The notes under the pieces were generated by a model, which saw nothing but the letters and a program-made list of their open reading frames with translations, had not been told where the DNA came from and did not search any database. 64,000 nt of DNA from Brachypodium distachyon (lineage: Eukaryota; Streptophyta; Magnoliopsida; Poales; Poaceae), in assembly GCF_000005505.3 (NCBI RefSeq), contig NC_016133.3:3906001-3970000 (forward strand), read 5' to 3'. Shown piece by piece: positions 1 to 12,258 of the stretch. A program made the translations under genes and the position numbers. Each line of letters opens with the position of its first letter. Position 1 is the first letter of the stretch.

Positions 1-3000
1 AAGCCCGCCACGTCCCCCCCGACCCACCTCCTCTGGGACTGGGGCGACTCCGCCGCGCCGGGCTCCTCCGGCGACGCGGCGGGGAGGCGCGGGAAGGAGA
101 AGCGGGCGAAGGGGGAGGAGGGCGGCGGCGGCGGCGGAGGAGGAGGAGGAGCGGTGGTGAGGTGCCAGGTGGAGGGCTGCGGGGTGGAGCTCCGCGCCGC
201 CAAGGATTACCACCGGAAGCACCGCGTCTGCGAGGCCCACACCAAGTGCCCCCGCGTCGTCGTCGCCGGCCAGGAGCGCCGCTTCTGCCAGCAGTGCAGC
301 CGGTGGGTGTTTCCTTGATGCTGCGAGATTGGCCGCGGGAGCTGTGTTATTGTGCTCTCGGTGCTCCTGCTCGTCGGACCTTGTGCTTTTCTTGCCTTCG
401 ATTGCTCTAAAGTCTAAACTGCTCGCAACTTTCTGCGATTGCTTTTGCGCGACTTTGTGTGTGCCTTAATTCCGGAAGCGCAAAAGTTCTGCGAGTTCGT
501 GTCTACCGGCAAATTTCTTGCGCTTTCTTAGGCCAGGATGCATCGCGCTATGCTTTAATTGCGTGATTAGTTAGTCGATTAATCCGTGCAAGCTTGTGTT
601 TAATTTGATGTGCTTATTGTTAGTGGGGTTTGGAAATCCTGGTGCTTTAGCCTTGAGATTATTTTGGGCGAGGGAGTACGGCTTGTTACCAGATTTGGGA
701 AGAGAAGATGCCTTTTGCACCCACGATTAGTGCAATCTAGTGTCTACCTGTGGAAAATCGTACTGCATGGGTGAATGGCTGCGCCATGCATGTTTCCAGT
801 TTCGGCATGTCTGGCCCCTGTCCTCTATATCGTGCATCTTTGGGAGGAAATTCTCTTGTGCTGTGGCTGTTGTGATTGAATTACTGTGTGGAGATCTGTC
901 TTCCGTGCATACTTTTAGATGATTGTTAGTTTGTTACTTTGTTAGCCTATACAAATAACTGGCTCTGGTTTTGCGGATTGATTGGGTTTTGGTGATCAAG
1001 GTTCCATGCCCTGTCGGAGTTTGATGAGAAGAAGAGGAGCTGCCGGAGGCGACTGTCTGATCACAACGCTCGACGACGAAAGCAGCAGCCAGATGCATTC
1101 TCCTTCGCACCTGCAAGGCTGCCATCAACGTTGATATTTGGTAATTTATCCATTAAGTCGTTAATTATGCAAGATTTGAATTTTCCTTACTCGCAATTTG
1201 ATTGTCATTGCTCATTACAGATGATAGACGACAAATAAGTTTTGTCTGGAATAAAGGTCCACCTAGCCATGTAAGGCCTTTCGCATGTTCTCCATGGGAA
1301 AGCCCATCTGAATTCAAGCTCTCACAAGTGAAGAACACGAGAGGAGTGTCAACCAATGGACAAGTTCATCTGGACAAATCTCATCTATCGAATGCTGTTC
1401 CAACACTGAGTCATGACATGGATGAGCTGTTCCCAGTAAAAGGTATGATTTCTCAAACATTTTGTAAACTACCATCGATGAAGAAGATGCTATATGATTT
1501 CTTGGTGGCTTAACACATTTATATTTATTAAAAAGAAGTGTTTTAATCTTTGAAATGTTACTTACGTGGTGTTTGAGATGCCAAACTCTGGCCCTACTCT
1601 GGAAAGTGTAACTGGCATGCTAATATCTCATATATTAACTCATATAGAATAAGTTATGGCTAATCATAGCATTATCAAAAGCCGGAGCTCATGCATACTT
1701 CAGCATACTGCCAACTGACCAACCATAAAAGAGCAGTAATCCCAGTGCTATTTAGCTGTAAAAATGTTGTTTCAGTTCACTCACTCGAACCAGTGAGGGA
1801 GATACTTCTTTATCTTCAATATTCTCGACTAATTCTTCAACATATGGGAATCTTACAGTGAAAGACTTACTTGTAACTCCTGCTCATGGCTGTTTATAGT
1901 TTCCGATAGGATTTTATTATCCTTAATAGAACATTAGGATTGGATAACCATGATTCCATGGCTTATTTCATATTGGTCTTCTATGCATTAATTGCAGAAA
2001 TTCTTCTCTTGAAATGAGTCCCTAGAAATATATTTTATCATTGCTAGATGTATTTGTTGATCTTAGATACAAACACATGATGCCACTAGGCTTATGAATT
2101 TGAGTACATTCATTGTAGATAACGAAATGGAGTGTTATATGAAAATAAAAAACAAGGAGGTTTTATTCAAGATTTGTACTCCCTCCGATCCATAGTAAGT
2201 GTCTCAGATTCTGTACTAACTTAGTACAAAGTTGTACTAAGCTTGAGACACTTATTATGGATCGAAGGGAGTATCAAAATATGTGCTATGTGGAGTTGTG
2301 CTGCCTCAATAATGATATACACTAATTTTTCCTACTCCTGACACATAAACTTCAGTCTGCTATACTTGGATATGTACATATGAGAGCTTTATCAAGATGC
2401 TTACAACATGACTAAGCAGTACCATGAATATTACATTAGAACAACTTGCACCTGCATTGGACTAATTTGGTTTTTAGTATAGCTGATATATACTGTTTCA
2501 TTGGTAGATAGCAGCCCTGGCATCTGAAGTAGTAATTATTGTTTCTATTTACCAAAAGTTGACACAATAGTGGTCTGAACATCACAAATTTGAAGCTACA
2601 ATCAATATTGATATTGTGGCTACACAGCTAGGTAACGCGTACAAAGTGTTTTTAGATTTAAATGTTTGTTCCATTTAACAAGATGATGTCAATGCAACAC
2701 TCAAGATAATGCACAGACGACAGCTTAGGAACTCCCAAATTCACTTTGGGATGTCTAATGTCCAAACTCCTGAATAAAGAATAACAGAGTATTGAGTCTC
2801 ATGCTCCAACCAATTAATCCCAAAGCTTAAGCTGATGAGGCAAGGTGGGCAATGTACTCATCCTTCAACCTGGAGGCTAGTTACATACTGCGTAAATGCT
2901 TGCCAGCAATATCTGCTCAATTGTTCTTGTCATGTATCTCAAATGCATATGAGCCACAAGATTTTTTTGTTCAGCGTTCTAGACATCTCTGCTACCAATA

Positions 3001-3378
3001 TTTGGATGTTCTTGGGTGTCCATACATTGATGAGGGAATCCTTTGATGGACTGATTGATTGATTCTGCAGGTCCCGATGCATCTTTAGCTGCTTCAAAAT
3101 TAGATGGAGCACCGGATCTTCAGCATGCTCTCTCTCTTCTGTCAGCTAGTTCTCGTGGATTACCTGATCCTGCACAGCAAGCATCTTGTCTTGTCCAATT
3201 CTCCGGTGCCAGCCAAAACAGCCGGGGCCTTCATTCATCACATGGAGTGAGCTCTGCGTCGGCACCCTGTGCTGAAGGACAGCCTATGGCGCCGTCGCCT
3301 CACCTCGTCCGTTTTACCGTGGATGGCACCAGCAGTGGCTATGACACCACATTCTTCGGTCTAAACAAGATAAATTAA
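1..3378 (+). CDS. SPL4: SBP-box transcription factor (SPL family), 3' part, 5' truncated by window edge
   Basis: Sequence-specific nuclear transcription factor of the SQUAMOSA-promoter-binding-like family. Four exons are visible: 1-302, 1001-1140, 1221-1442 and 3071-3378, all with GT-AG introns. They give 323 residues, reading in frame from base 1, so the true start lies upstream. The SBP domain begins near visible residue 54 ([11 protein letters not shown]) and holds both zinc centres, the second as CQQCSRFH across the first intron, followed by the bipartite nuclear signal [17 protein letters not shown]. The intron inside the second zinc centre is at the usual family position. The last exon carries a miR156 site in frame, encoding ALSLLSAS. 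The 1.6-kb third intron contains a Stowaway MITE. The rice OsSPL4 assignment rests on neighbouring genes and is inferred. Confidence 0.93.
2179..2271. mobile_element. Stowaway-type MITE in SPL intron 3
   Basis: Terminal inverted repeats (CTCCCTCCGATCCATA at the left, its near complement at the right) fold the 93-bp element into one long hairpin. TA flanks both ends (2177-2178 and 2272-2273). This is a Tc1/mariner-derived non-autonomous element inside an intron. Confidence 0.9.
3125..3144 (+). promoter_or_regulatory. miR156 target site in SPL coding sequence
   Basis: The 20-nt stretch ATGCTCTCTCTCTTCTGTCA pairs with miR156 except at two positions (the first base and the seventh), and equals the canonical grass SPL target except for its first base. 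It lies in the last exon. In this family it causes post-transcriptional repression in juvenile tissue. Confidence 0.9.
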
Positions 3379-5568
3379 GGCGTGAAATGTACCGGCCTTT
3401 TTGGCTATTTTGGATCAATAGCCAAGAGCTTTTGCAAGAACTGCTTCTCTCGACGGTGTAAAATCTCACTGTTAATGTTACCTAGCTACATCAGCATTAA
3501 TCTGTTTTTGTACAACCCTGCTGTCAACTGTTGGCTCTTCGAAACCATCGGATGAATTTGGACATGATTTTGTTTCACAAATTGTGCCTTATATATTTTT
3601 CTTTTCTTCTCCCTGTCAAGCCATTACACCTGTAGTTTCCTCGCATTTTAAAAATAAAGTGCAGTGTCCCTCGCAATTCCATGGCTACATTCTACGCATC
3701 ATCAGTTTTAATAGAAGTACGAAAGTATATTGTGTATGTTATAATCACGGCTAAAGTTTAGAACGCAAGACGACTAGTCGATTAATGTTAGCATCGAACT
3801 AATTGATTGTTTGAGGTGAAATCAGCAATGCATTTTGGAACTAAAATTCAGATTACCTGCCATATGGTGGCCTACACCTGAGATGACTGATCATATGTGA
3901 TGTATATTTTACACAAAGTTGAAGTTCACATGTTGAATTGGTCAATCGGTTGTTTGCACTGATAAGTCATGGGTATGCCAGGTTATATTAGTAGGTGATT
4001 TCATGATAATAAATCATAATACTAGATTAAATTTATTAGATTACTCTATCAATACTTGATAAAAGTTTATATCGCGATATGTTTTTTTGACTTTGTAACG
4101 ATATTTGATTAGTAAGTGTTTGGTTCACCATCAGTCATGCATGATGTTAGTAGCGATAACTAAATTTTAAGATCACATATTGACACGTAGAGTCTCTTCA
4201 AGTATCAGTTTATAACTCATTCTTGCAAATATGTGGAATGTAGATTACGACGAATGGAGCTGAACTTAGGGCTTGCTTGTTTGGATTACGTCCTAGTGCG
4301 ATAGCCCAATGGCAGCTGAACATGGGGACATTGGAACATGTGCATGCAAGGTGTTTGGTTGGCGTCCCGACTAGGCAGCATGCGCCTGAGTTAGGTCATC
4401 AAAATTGGTCTACTGAGCCCGGCTGTTTCTAGCGCTAGTATTTCGTCGGACTGGGCAGCAATTTTTGTCAGGTATCTTGTCCTGGCCTCTAACCAAACAG
4501 ACCTTTACTACTTAATATTCTCATGACTCACGAAGAAAACAATGGAAAAAAAATTAAGATGTTGCAATATATTGACCACCTAACGGCATTTGTTACGTTT
4601 GGTACCGTAAAAACAAATATTAACGTATCACTGATTGTAACATAATGATCTATGTGGGTCTTAAATTTTGGACGTATCACCTAACTGATGTGGTTAGAGT
4701 GGTACTGCTCCTCGGATAATAGAATAAACCGAAAAGGAAGCTTCCATTACATACAGAGGTGACGAGACTAATTAGAGGATATGTATGATAGTTAATTTGA
4801 TATTTTGTTGTATAAATAACACCAATTTGTCTTGAGCATGGAGAGAGAACAGCCTGGTTTGACCTCTAATTTAATTATATTTGTTTTCTAGAACGTGCAC
4901 ACACATACACACATCAAAGAACAGATTAATCATAAAACTCGAGGTAAAGAAAACGATCTTGTCTCCTCAAAGCAAACAGATCAAACAGACACAGATGCAG
5001 ATGAAGAACTGAGTCACCGTCACAGTTGTCTTCACAAAAATCTGGGTGGGTCAGCTGGGTGTGTGGCTGATACCGAGTCAGAACAGCCAGGACCTGCCAC
5101 TATACAATTCAGCATGTTGCTATTTCCAAATGGAAATTGCCAGCCCCATAGCACCGTACACTTTGGCGCATAGATATGGATCAAGTGGATGTGGTTTGAC
5201 TATGCAGGAGATACTGATTGATCCAAATTGAGGTAACCAAGCAAGAATCATCTGAAATCTGAAATGCAAAGCGCGACACAGAAACACTTGCGAGTACAAG
5301 ACAAGCAGATGTTATTAACATAGGAAAGCTCCATCACATCTTGTTAGCATACAAGGCAACATCTATACTTCATAAGATATTACTTTTACATGGAGGCGTG
5401 CAACTTACACGAGACAGAATGCACACCGATAAGCCTAGAGACTTCTGTAAGAGGCACACAGAACCCACACACTGATAACAATGAATATATTGAGATTGCC
5501 TCTTTTCTTCATTCTTCCCTGATTTCTCACTAATCCCCGCTGCGACCATCTAAACCTTTCTTGAATTT
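3379..5568. other. Intergenic interval with convergent 3' ends of SPL and kinase genes
   Basis: AT-rich DNA without a supported gene. The first ~300 bp are probably the SPL 3' UTR, with AATAAA-like signals near 3650. The last ~270 bp are probably the kinase 3' UTR on the minus strand. A Tourist-like MITE sits at 4269-4504. Confidence 0.6.
4269..4504. mobile_element. Tourist-like (PIF/Harbinger) MITE
   Basis: A 236-bp segment begins GGGCTTGCTTGTTTGG and ends CTAACCAAACAGACCT. The ends are imperfect inverted repeats of the TGTTTGG type seen in Tourist elements. TTA flanks it on both sides (4266-4268 and 4505-4507), the three-base duplication expected of this superfamily. The ends are degenerate. 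Confidence 0.5.
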
Positions 5569-7624
5569 TCAGTCGGTAGTCATGGGTTCCGCGACACAGC
5601 AGCGGAAGCGTGCTTTACGGACATGGCTCACGACCTCCATCTCCGCATTCTCAAGCATGCACACGATCTCGGTAAATGGTGGGCGGACTTCAGGGTTCGC
5701 ATCCCAACAGCGCGTCATGATATGGCTTAGAGAAGGTAGGCAATCATGTGGGATTACTGGACGAGCGCCCTTATTTACAACAGCAAACGCCGCCTGAACA
5801 GCTGTCATTTTTGTGAAAGGAAGCATCCCAGTTATAAGCTCCCACAAGACAATCCCAAAGCTATAGACGTCAACTTTGTGATCATAAGGCCTATGCTGGA
5901 TCATTTCCCTGCGAACAAAAAAGATCAACCACTAACACATCAAGTATATGCACAGTATAATGCTAAACTCTTGTAGAGAAAATTCACAATTGCAAAAGCA
6001 GCTGGGTACTGCTGTTTCAATACTCAATAGTAAGCAAAAACACATATCCCCATTTGTCCATGTAAGCAAAGACAATTTAATCCATGCAAGCAAAAAGGGA
6101 ACACCATCTGCTGGTTACGTTACTGTGCAGGCTAGTCCCCCCACTATGCCCCATGGCCAGAAAAATATTTGCCAATCCAATGTCAGCAAATTATCAGTTT
6201 GGTCTATAATGGAGCAATATTTTTTACAGCGAAACGATTGAAACTGCCATACAACAGACTTGCTTCATTAATAATTAAATCATAATAATAATAAATTTAC
6301 CTGCTTCATTAAAAAAATAGTAGCAATAAAAAGGGGTTGGTTATTCAGGTTAGTAATCATGAAGGTATTGAGTAGTTAACAGTTCTATTTAGCACTACCA
6401 AACTGACTAAGGGAAATTGTTATGTAGCATGTACTGTTTAATTTTTTGAAAATCCGGTGAATATAATTAGAGCATCAGAGTATAATGTGACGGAAAAAAA
6501 TCTCTGCACATCAGAGTTTGTAAATGCCACTCTTCATGCCAACAGATATTGACAAGCAGTAGAACCTCTACAGTGAAGATTTGGCAACTCATGAGCCAAT
6601 ACAGGAGTTGGCAAATGCCATGCCAAACACTATGGATTCAAATATATGAAGATAAATATGTACATAGGAAAATAAACAGGGGGGAAACTTACGGTGCCAT
6701 CCAGCGGTAGGTTCCCGTCTCTGGTGTCATCCCTTCTGTTTTCACTTCAATACGAGCAACTCCAAAGTCAGCAATCTTAATGGACCTGTCTGCTGCAATA
6801 AGTAGATTATCTGACTTCAGATCCCTGTGGATAAATCCCAAGGCATGCACATAGGCCATTCCCCGGGCTACATCCAATGCTTGTTTGACAGCCAGCCTCA
6901 AAGGTACCGCCTTGTTCTGCCTTCTTGCAAGGAACTGCCGGACTGAGCCCCCTTTTGCATACTCAGTAACAATGCACCACACGATTGACTTCCTGCAAGC
7001 CCCTATAAACCTTACAATATTTGGGTGCCTCAGTGTTGATAACATCATAACTTCTTGCACAAACTGCTGTTCCAATGATCGTGCTCTCTCGGTGTCATTC
7101 TCAGGCTTCTCCAGCAGCTTAACTGCAACATCTTCTCCAATGTATGTTCCCCGGTACAGCTTCCCAAAGGCCCCTTGGGCAAAAGGAGCTCCCATGTCCA
7201 ACCTCCCCAGATCAATGGCCCACTGCTGGTACTCGCTAAGTATCTCCGTTGGATGACTCGGGTCCATCAAAACCCGTGCCAACGCATCTTCATTTAGAGT
7301 TTGTGCAGCCACACGGTTGGGGCGGAAGACGCTGTTGCCAACCGAATAGTTTGCAGTTGGGGCATCACGGAGGCCTGGGTGCTTAAGTATGACAGTGCGG
7401 GACTCGTTCGAGCCCACGCTGCTGTTGTCCACTGACATGGTAATGGAACCACCGGCATAATTGGAGAGGTTGTAGTTGTCGGCGCTGTCCACGGACATGT
7501 GGGATCCCTCCCCAGCCCCAATCTTATGATAATAGGGCATGTTGTTGAAGCCATTGAACTCATTTTCTTGCATCCCCTTGCCACCGCCGCCGATCATGCC
7601 GTGAAACCGAGCCCCCTCAGCCAT
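5569..7624 (-). CDS. Raf-like protein kinase (plant group C MAPKKK-like), 423 aa
   Basis: Cytosolic Ser/Thr protein kinase of the plant Raf-like group C. Two coding exons on the minus strand, 7624-6693 and 5908-5569, are joined through the WMAPEM motif and give 423 residues. Residues 1-120 are low-complexity with a repeated MSVD motif; the kinase domain starts near 145. Visible motifs are the ATP loop [12 protein letters not shown] (148-159, first loop glycine replaced by alanine, as is usual in this subgroup), VAVK with Lys169, HRDLKSDN with Asp268, DFG at 286-288, and the C-terminal tail [11 protein letters not shown] typical of the family. All catalytic residues are present. A leader intron precedes the start codon. 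The substrate is unknown. Confidence 0.93.
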
Positions 7625-8400
7625 GTGAAAAGATGGGATGCTAATATCTGAGCTGCTGCAGATAGCACATCCTCACGCCGGAATGCCCTCTTCTGTCCAC
7701 CCGCTAGCCCCTACGATCACAGATAGCTGAACCAGTGAAACCAGCCATTAAACACACACACACAAAAAAAACATGCAATCCTATATGAAGAACAGAGAAA
7801 TTATTGCTTCATCTACTACCAACAAACATTTTCTAGATATGACAGGACACAATTTCTCTGCCAAAGAAAGTTGAGAAGTTTACTCATTTTGCGCAAACTA
7901 CATATACACCACGCATCTACATCCAAACTTTAAAAGCCTTTCCCCCAAAAAAAGAACACGAAATTTCCTCCAATCCCGTCACAGCTCGATCGCTCCTCCC
8001 TACAAAATTCCGCAAACAGGCGCAACAACCCAGCAAACCGTGACGCCAAAACCAACTATCCACTTCCTAATCGCGCAAAAGAGCAACAATCGACCAGTCA
8101 AACAGACATCCGTGCCGCTGTTCCCCCAAAGCTGGGCGGATTTGGGGGGCCGAATTGGGCCTGAGCCGAGGGGCGACTCACCTGAGCAGGACGCTAGACG
8201 ATCGGGCAGGCGGCGAGGCGGAATCGACGCCGGGGAGGAACGAGGGGGCGTCTGGGCGGAGAAAGATTCCGAATTGGCGTGTGGGGTTTGCTGCTCGGTG
8301 TTGGTTTGCTTTCTCCGGAGACCGGAGCAGAGAGACGACTCGAGACTGGGAAAAGGAGAAGAGAGAGAGATGGGGGGAGGTAGGGAGGGATGTGAACGAG
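7625..8400 (-). promoter_or_regulatory. Kinase 5' leader with leader intron
   Basis: On the minus strand a good donor (CAG then GTGAGT) ends a GC-rich, CT-rich leader exon at 8182, and an acceptor (GGTTCAG) restarts exon sequence at 7726, about 100 bp before the start codon. The leader intron would be 8181-7727. The transcription start is probably near 8350-8450. Inferred from splice signals only. Confidence 0.55.
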
Positions 8401-8490
8401 CCGAGATACGAGCCGAGCTGGAAGCAGTCTCGAGTTCGGCTCAGCCAAGGGCTCGTTTGAGCTAAATGGCAAGTGGGGTACAATAAAAAT

Positions 8491-8787
8491 CCAACGGGTT
8501 ATTATTCATTTATTATGACGTGGGTTGTATAAAACCACCGCATCTAAGCCAAGATAACGGAGTGAGTTGCATAAAACCAACGTATTTAAGACAAGAGCAT
8601 GGCGTGACCATCATTTTTGTAAGTTTTTAAGAAGAAACCAACAGGTTATTTATTAATGGAGTGAGTTGTATAAAACCACTGCATGTAAGACACGATATGG
8701 TGTGAGTGGCATAAAACCAACACATTTAATACAAGAATATCGCATGATCATCATTTTCTGTAAGCTTTTAAAAAATTCAACAAGTTT
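8491..8787. repeat. Two-copy ~147-bp tandem repeat
   Basis: Copy one starts at 8491 and copy two at 8638. Both contain the elements GTTGTATAAAACCAC and GGCATAAAACCAAC-like blocks and end near AAGCTTTTAA. The copies are diverged, with indels. Confidence 0.75.
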
Positions 8788-9012
8788 ATATAGAGACTTG
8801 ATAAATCGCACCGTTGGCCACTTGAATGTGTTTTGACAGCAAAATTGACAGGTTGGGTCTTAATGTCTGTGTTGAGTGTCACCTGGTAGTGTCCATTCAT
8901 GGCCGAGTCAAACGAGCCGGCGCCGCGGTTCGAGCTCTCAAACGAGCCGACGCAGCGGTTCAAGCTCTTGGCTCTCTCTCTCTCCATCCATTTTCTCTTA
9001 TTTATGGTAGAC

Positions 9013-9342
9013 ATACTGTCTCCACCGAAAATAATAAAGGAAATTTACTCTCATTTATTTTTTCCTTGCGCGTGCTTGTAGCTGGCATGAAATTCCAGCC
9101 AATTCCCTATAGATCGGCTCGAAATACTGTCTCCGCCGAAATAATAAAGGAAATTTACTCCCATTTATTCTCTCCTGCGCGTGCTTGTAGCCGGCATGAA
9201 ATTCCAGCCCATTCCCTATAGATCGGCTCGAAATACTGTCTCCGCTAAAATAAGAGAAAATTTACTCCCATTTATTCTCTCCTGCGCGTGCTTGTAGCTG
9301 GCGTGAAATTCCAGCCCATTCCCTATAGATTGGCTGAAAATA
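9013..9342. repeat. Three-copy ~110-bp tandem repeat
   Basis: Units start at 9013, 9124 and 9233, each opening with ATACTGTCTCCGC and closing with CATTCCCTATAGATCGGCT-like sequence. The spacings are 111 and 109 bp. The units are highly similar, so the expansion looks recent. Confidence 0.88.
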
Positions 9343-10218
9343 TCCTCCATCTCCACGTGATTCGAGGTCCACTCCCTCCCACGTGAACCATGCCCACAAT
9401 TCACTCTGCCTACACGATAGAGATGACGTGTGTGCAACTAATGTCGATTTAAAAAAATTCAGGATGCTACAACTTTTAACTTGAGCAACCGAGCATCGGA
9501 ACTGTAATCAATTTTCACCGCTAGGTCTTTTGTGGCAAGTTTTTGTAAACTAGATCCCATTTTTCTATAAATCTATCTGGCTACCTCCTTTGGTCTCGAA
9601 AAATATGTTTTAGTAATATTTCTGACATGCTTTCATGTTTGAAATAAACAGAGTATCTTACTAAAGTCCATTCCATCAGATTCGAAGGAATATATATGAC
9701 TCATTTCTAACTTGTGTTAAAATGTCAAGACTTTTCTCGGGTAGGAGAAACCTCCGTCTTGTTCGCGTGAAGGCAGCTACTGATTTTTTACAAAAAGAAA
9801 CACCGTTACGTCACATGATTAAACTTGGAAGTTGGAACTGGACGTTTGTACAGTACCTAAATTTCATCATGGGGAATAGGAATTAAAGGCATGGACGTAC
9901 AGTAAACAGTCCAGTTTAAATCAACGAGCCGGAATTGTGCATTTTGTACGAACAATTTCACTGACGTGTGATGTAATCTTGGCTTGAAGCCATGCATATA
10001 TGCAGCTGAGACGGACGATAAACCGTTTGCATTTCGCACCGGAGTATAGTGCTTTCTGAAATCGTTTTGTCATTTCGATTTCCGGATGGTGACGACTGAC
10101 GAGGAGAGAGGGAGCGGGAAGAAGAGAGAAGAAATCTCCCGAAGGCTCGACCCTCACCGCAGTGGCGCCGCGCACACTCGCTCGAGCCCCCGCCCGCCCG
10201 CCGCTTCCTCCTCCATCC

Positions 10219-12258
10219 ATGGATCCCAACGACGCCGGCCTGCCGTGCATCGTCCAAGCCCTGGCCTCCATCGATCCCAGCGACACCACCGTCCTGCCCT
10301 GCATCGTCCAAGCCCTAGCGGCGCTCCCCCCGTCGCCACCCACCCCCAAAACCCCAGCCCCTGCCACTCCCAGAGCCCAGCCGCCGCCGCCGCCCGCCAC
10401 CGAATCCTCCAACTCCATGCCCCCGAGCCCCCGCCGCACGCGCTCCGGCCGCGCGCCCGAGTGGACCGCGGCCGAGACCCTCGCGCTCGTGGCCGCCGTC
10501 GCCGCCACGGACGACGGCTGGGCCCGCTCCGTCTCCGCCTTCCAGAAGTGGGCCATCGTCGCCGAGAACCTCGCCTCCTCCGAGGGGGCGGGAGGCTCGT
10601 CCTCCAGGCGCAGGGCGAGGCCCGCCGGCGACTGCAAGCGGAGATGGGAGGCTCTGGCCGCGGAGTACGCGGCGGTGCGGCAATGGGAGGCGCGGACCGG
10701 GGGCAGGTACTCGGAGATGGGCGCTGCGGCGAGGAGGAAGGCTGGTCTCCCCTCCGAGTTCGACACCGAGGTGTACGGCATCATGGACGCGCTCCTTGCG
10801 GATTCCGGCGATGCCGGGGGAGGTGGGGGCAAGGAGGGCTTGGTCGGTGCCGGTGGTGGTGGTGGTGCTGATGTGGGAGAAGAAGAGGGTGATGGTGTTG
10901 GAGTTGGAGAAGAGGAGGAAGATGACGATGACGACGATGAGAAGGAGGAGGAGTTGGAAGGTGATGACAATGAGGGGGAGATGCAGGTGGATGGTGGAAA
11001 TGCGAATGCTTCTGATGATTTGGGTATGACTCCTCCCTCGTTTGCTTCCTGTGTTCACCGGCCAGCCAGAACTGATTCGCCTGTGGGCAGAGGTTTCGAT
11101 TTGGTAATCGTGTGCTTTGATTTATGATATGTTGGTGATACTTGATGGTACAGTAGTAAATCTGTGCAGCTTATGTTATATGGTTGATGCTTATGTGAGT
11201 CTGAAATGCAGCCACATGGCATTGCAATGACACAAGGCAGAATATATTTTTTCATGAAATGGGGTGTTATGCCACAATGAGGTGTTCCTTAACTGAAGAT
11301 GGTTTTCTTTGGACATTAGTGAAGTAGTAGTAAACTGATACTTCATTTGGTAATTAGCTCCACATTCTGAAGAGTGCTTTAATTTTTTTTGTTGCTTCTA
11401 ATATATGCCAGCATTTTGTAGGAACCTATGTGAAACTCCCTGATCCGAATTTGTTACTCCCACCGATCCATAAAAAGTGTCGCCCATTTTGTACTAAGTT
11501 AGTAAAAAATTTGTACTAAGTGGGCGACACTTCTTATGGATCGGAGGGAGTAATATAAACTATTATTTCATAGTACTCAATGTTCTCTTCTGTAGGTCAA
11601 TAGAAATTTCTGATGAGTGATGACACAATATATACCAAGTGCATGTGAGGTTCTCAATTCCTCATAAGTCATCTCATATTGGGTGAACCATTGAAGCCCA
11701 TTTGCTACCAACATTGCCTTGTTTTATTTTGCATTGACATCGTTGTTATATTCTTATATGGATGGTTTGCTGAAGTACCATCTTTTGTGTTTGTGCAGAC
11801 CTGAATGTACAAAATGATCGTCTGTCGCACATGATGATGACATATGTTTATATATTGAAATCTGATTCATTACCTTTTCCTACCAGCTACTGTTAAAACT
11901 TGTTCATTTCCTGTCATGTTTTACTACTCTGTACTAACTTGTGTGTTCCGTTTACCTAGAATACTGCGAGACAGAAACACAGAACGAGCCGAAAAAGAGC
12001 CAGATAGAGGCATGGGAACTGGCCAACAAGTTAAATGATAATGCGCAGCATATCCATATGATATTAGAAGGCGAGGTCGGCGATGATGCTGGCCAGAATC
12101 ATGCCCCTGCCGATCCAATCTCGCCCAACGCAATGGAGAGCACTCGCCAGAAAGCTGATGAGCTGATCAAATCGCTCGGTGGGCTTGTGAGCTACCTGAA
12201 CCAATTCACTGATCTGATCAAAGATAACGGGTTTGAGGATGTAGTTGGTGTCAACTGA
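10219..12258 (+). CDS. Trihelix/MYB-like DNA-binding protein, 367 aa
   Basis: Probable nuclear DNA-binding protein. Two exons, 10219-11023 and 11960-12258, give 367 residues. The start is the first ATG in the frame (MDPNDAG); no ATG lies upstream in the same open stretch. Residues 80-160 form a trihelix/MYB-like domain with spaced tryptophans W82, W101, W111 and W143 and a basic block RRRARP near 130-135. Residues 1-40 contain a tandem duplication of LPCIVQALA. A Gly-rich then Asp/Glu-rich tract follows, and the C-terminal exon (residues ~270-367) is helical and likely mediates oligomerisation. The intron holds a Stowaway MITE at 11457-11550. The target genes are unknown. Confidence 0.85.
11457..11550. 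mobile_element. Stowaway-type MITE in trihelix gene intron
   Basis: A 94-bp hairpin with ends CTCCCACCGATCCATAA and TTATGGATCGGAGGGAG. TA flanks it at 11455-11456 and 11551-11552. It belongs to the same subfamily as the copy at 36233-36322 (shared internal GTGTCGCCCATTTTGTACT). Confidence 0.92.

Larger units (their letters stand above)
8464..10218. other. Intergenic interval between divergent kinase and trihelix genes
   Basis: No supported gene. It holds two separate tandem-repeat blocks (8491-8787 and 9013-9342) followed by AT-rich unique sequence. It is the shared upstream region of two divergently transcribed genes. Confidence 0.6.

Noticed and set aside
10162..10218. Longer trihelix protein starting upstream
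   Set aside because: The upstream codon is GTG, not ATG; no ATG exists in the frame before 10219.
9921..10970. 349-codon minus-strand frame rich in Ser/Pro
   Set aside because: It overlaps the trihelix exon in antisense and is a translation of its acidic and Gly-rich repeats.
10315..11058. Long minus-strand open frames opposite the trihelix exon
   Set aside because: They are shadows of a GC-rich exon; the composition is repetitive and there are no splice-compatible partners or recognisable domains.
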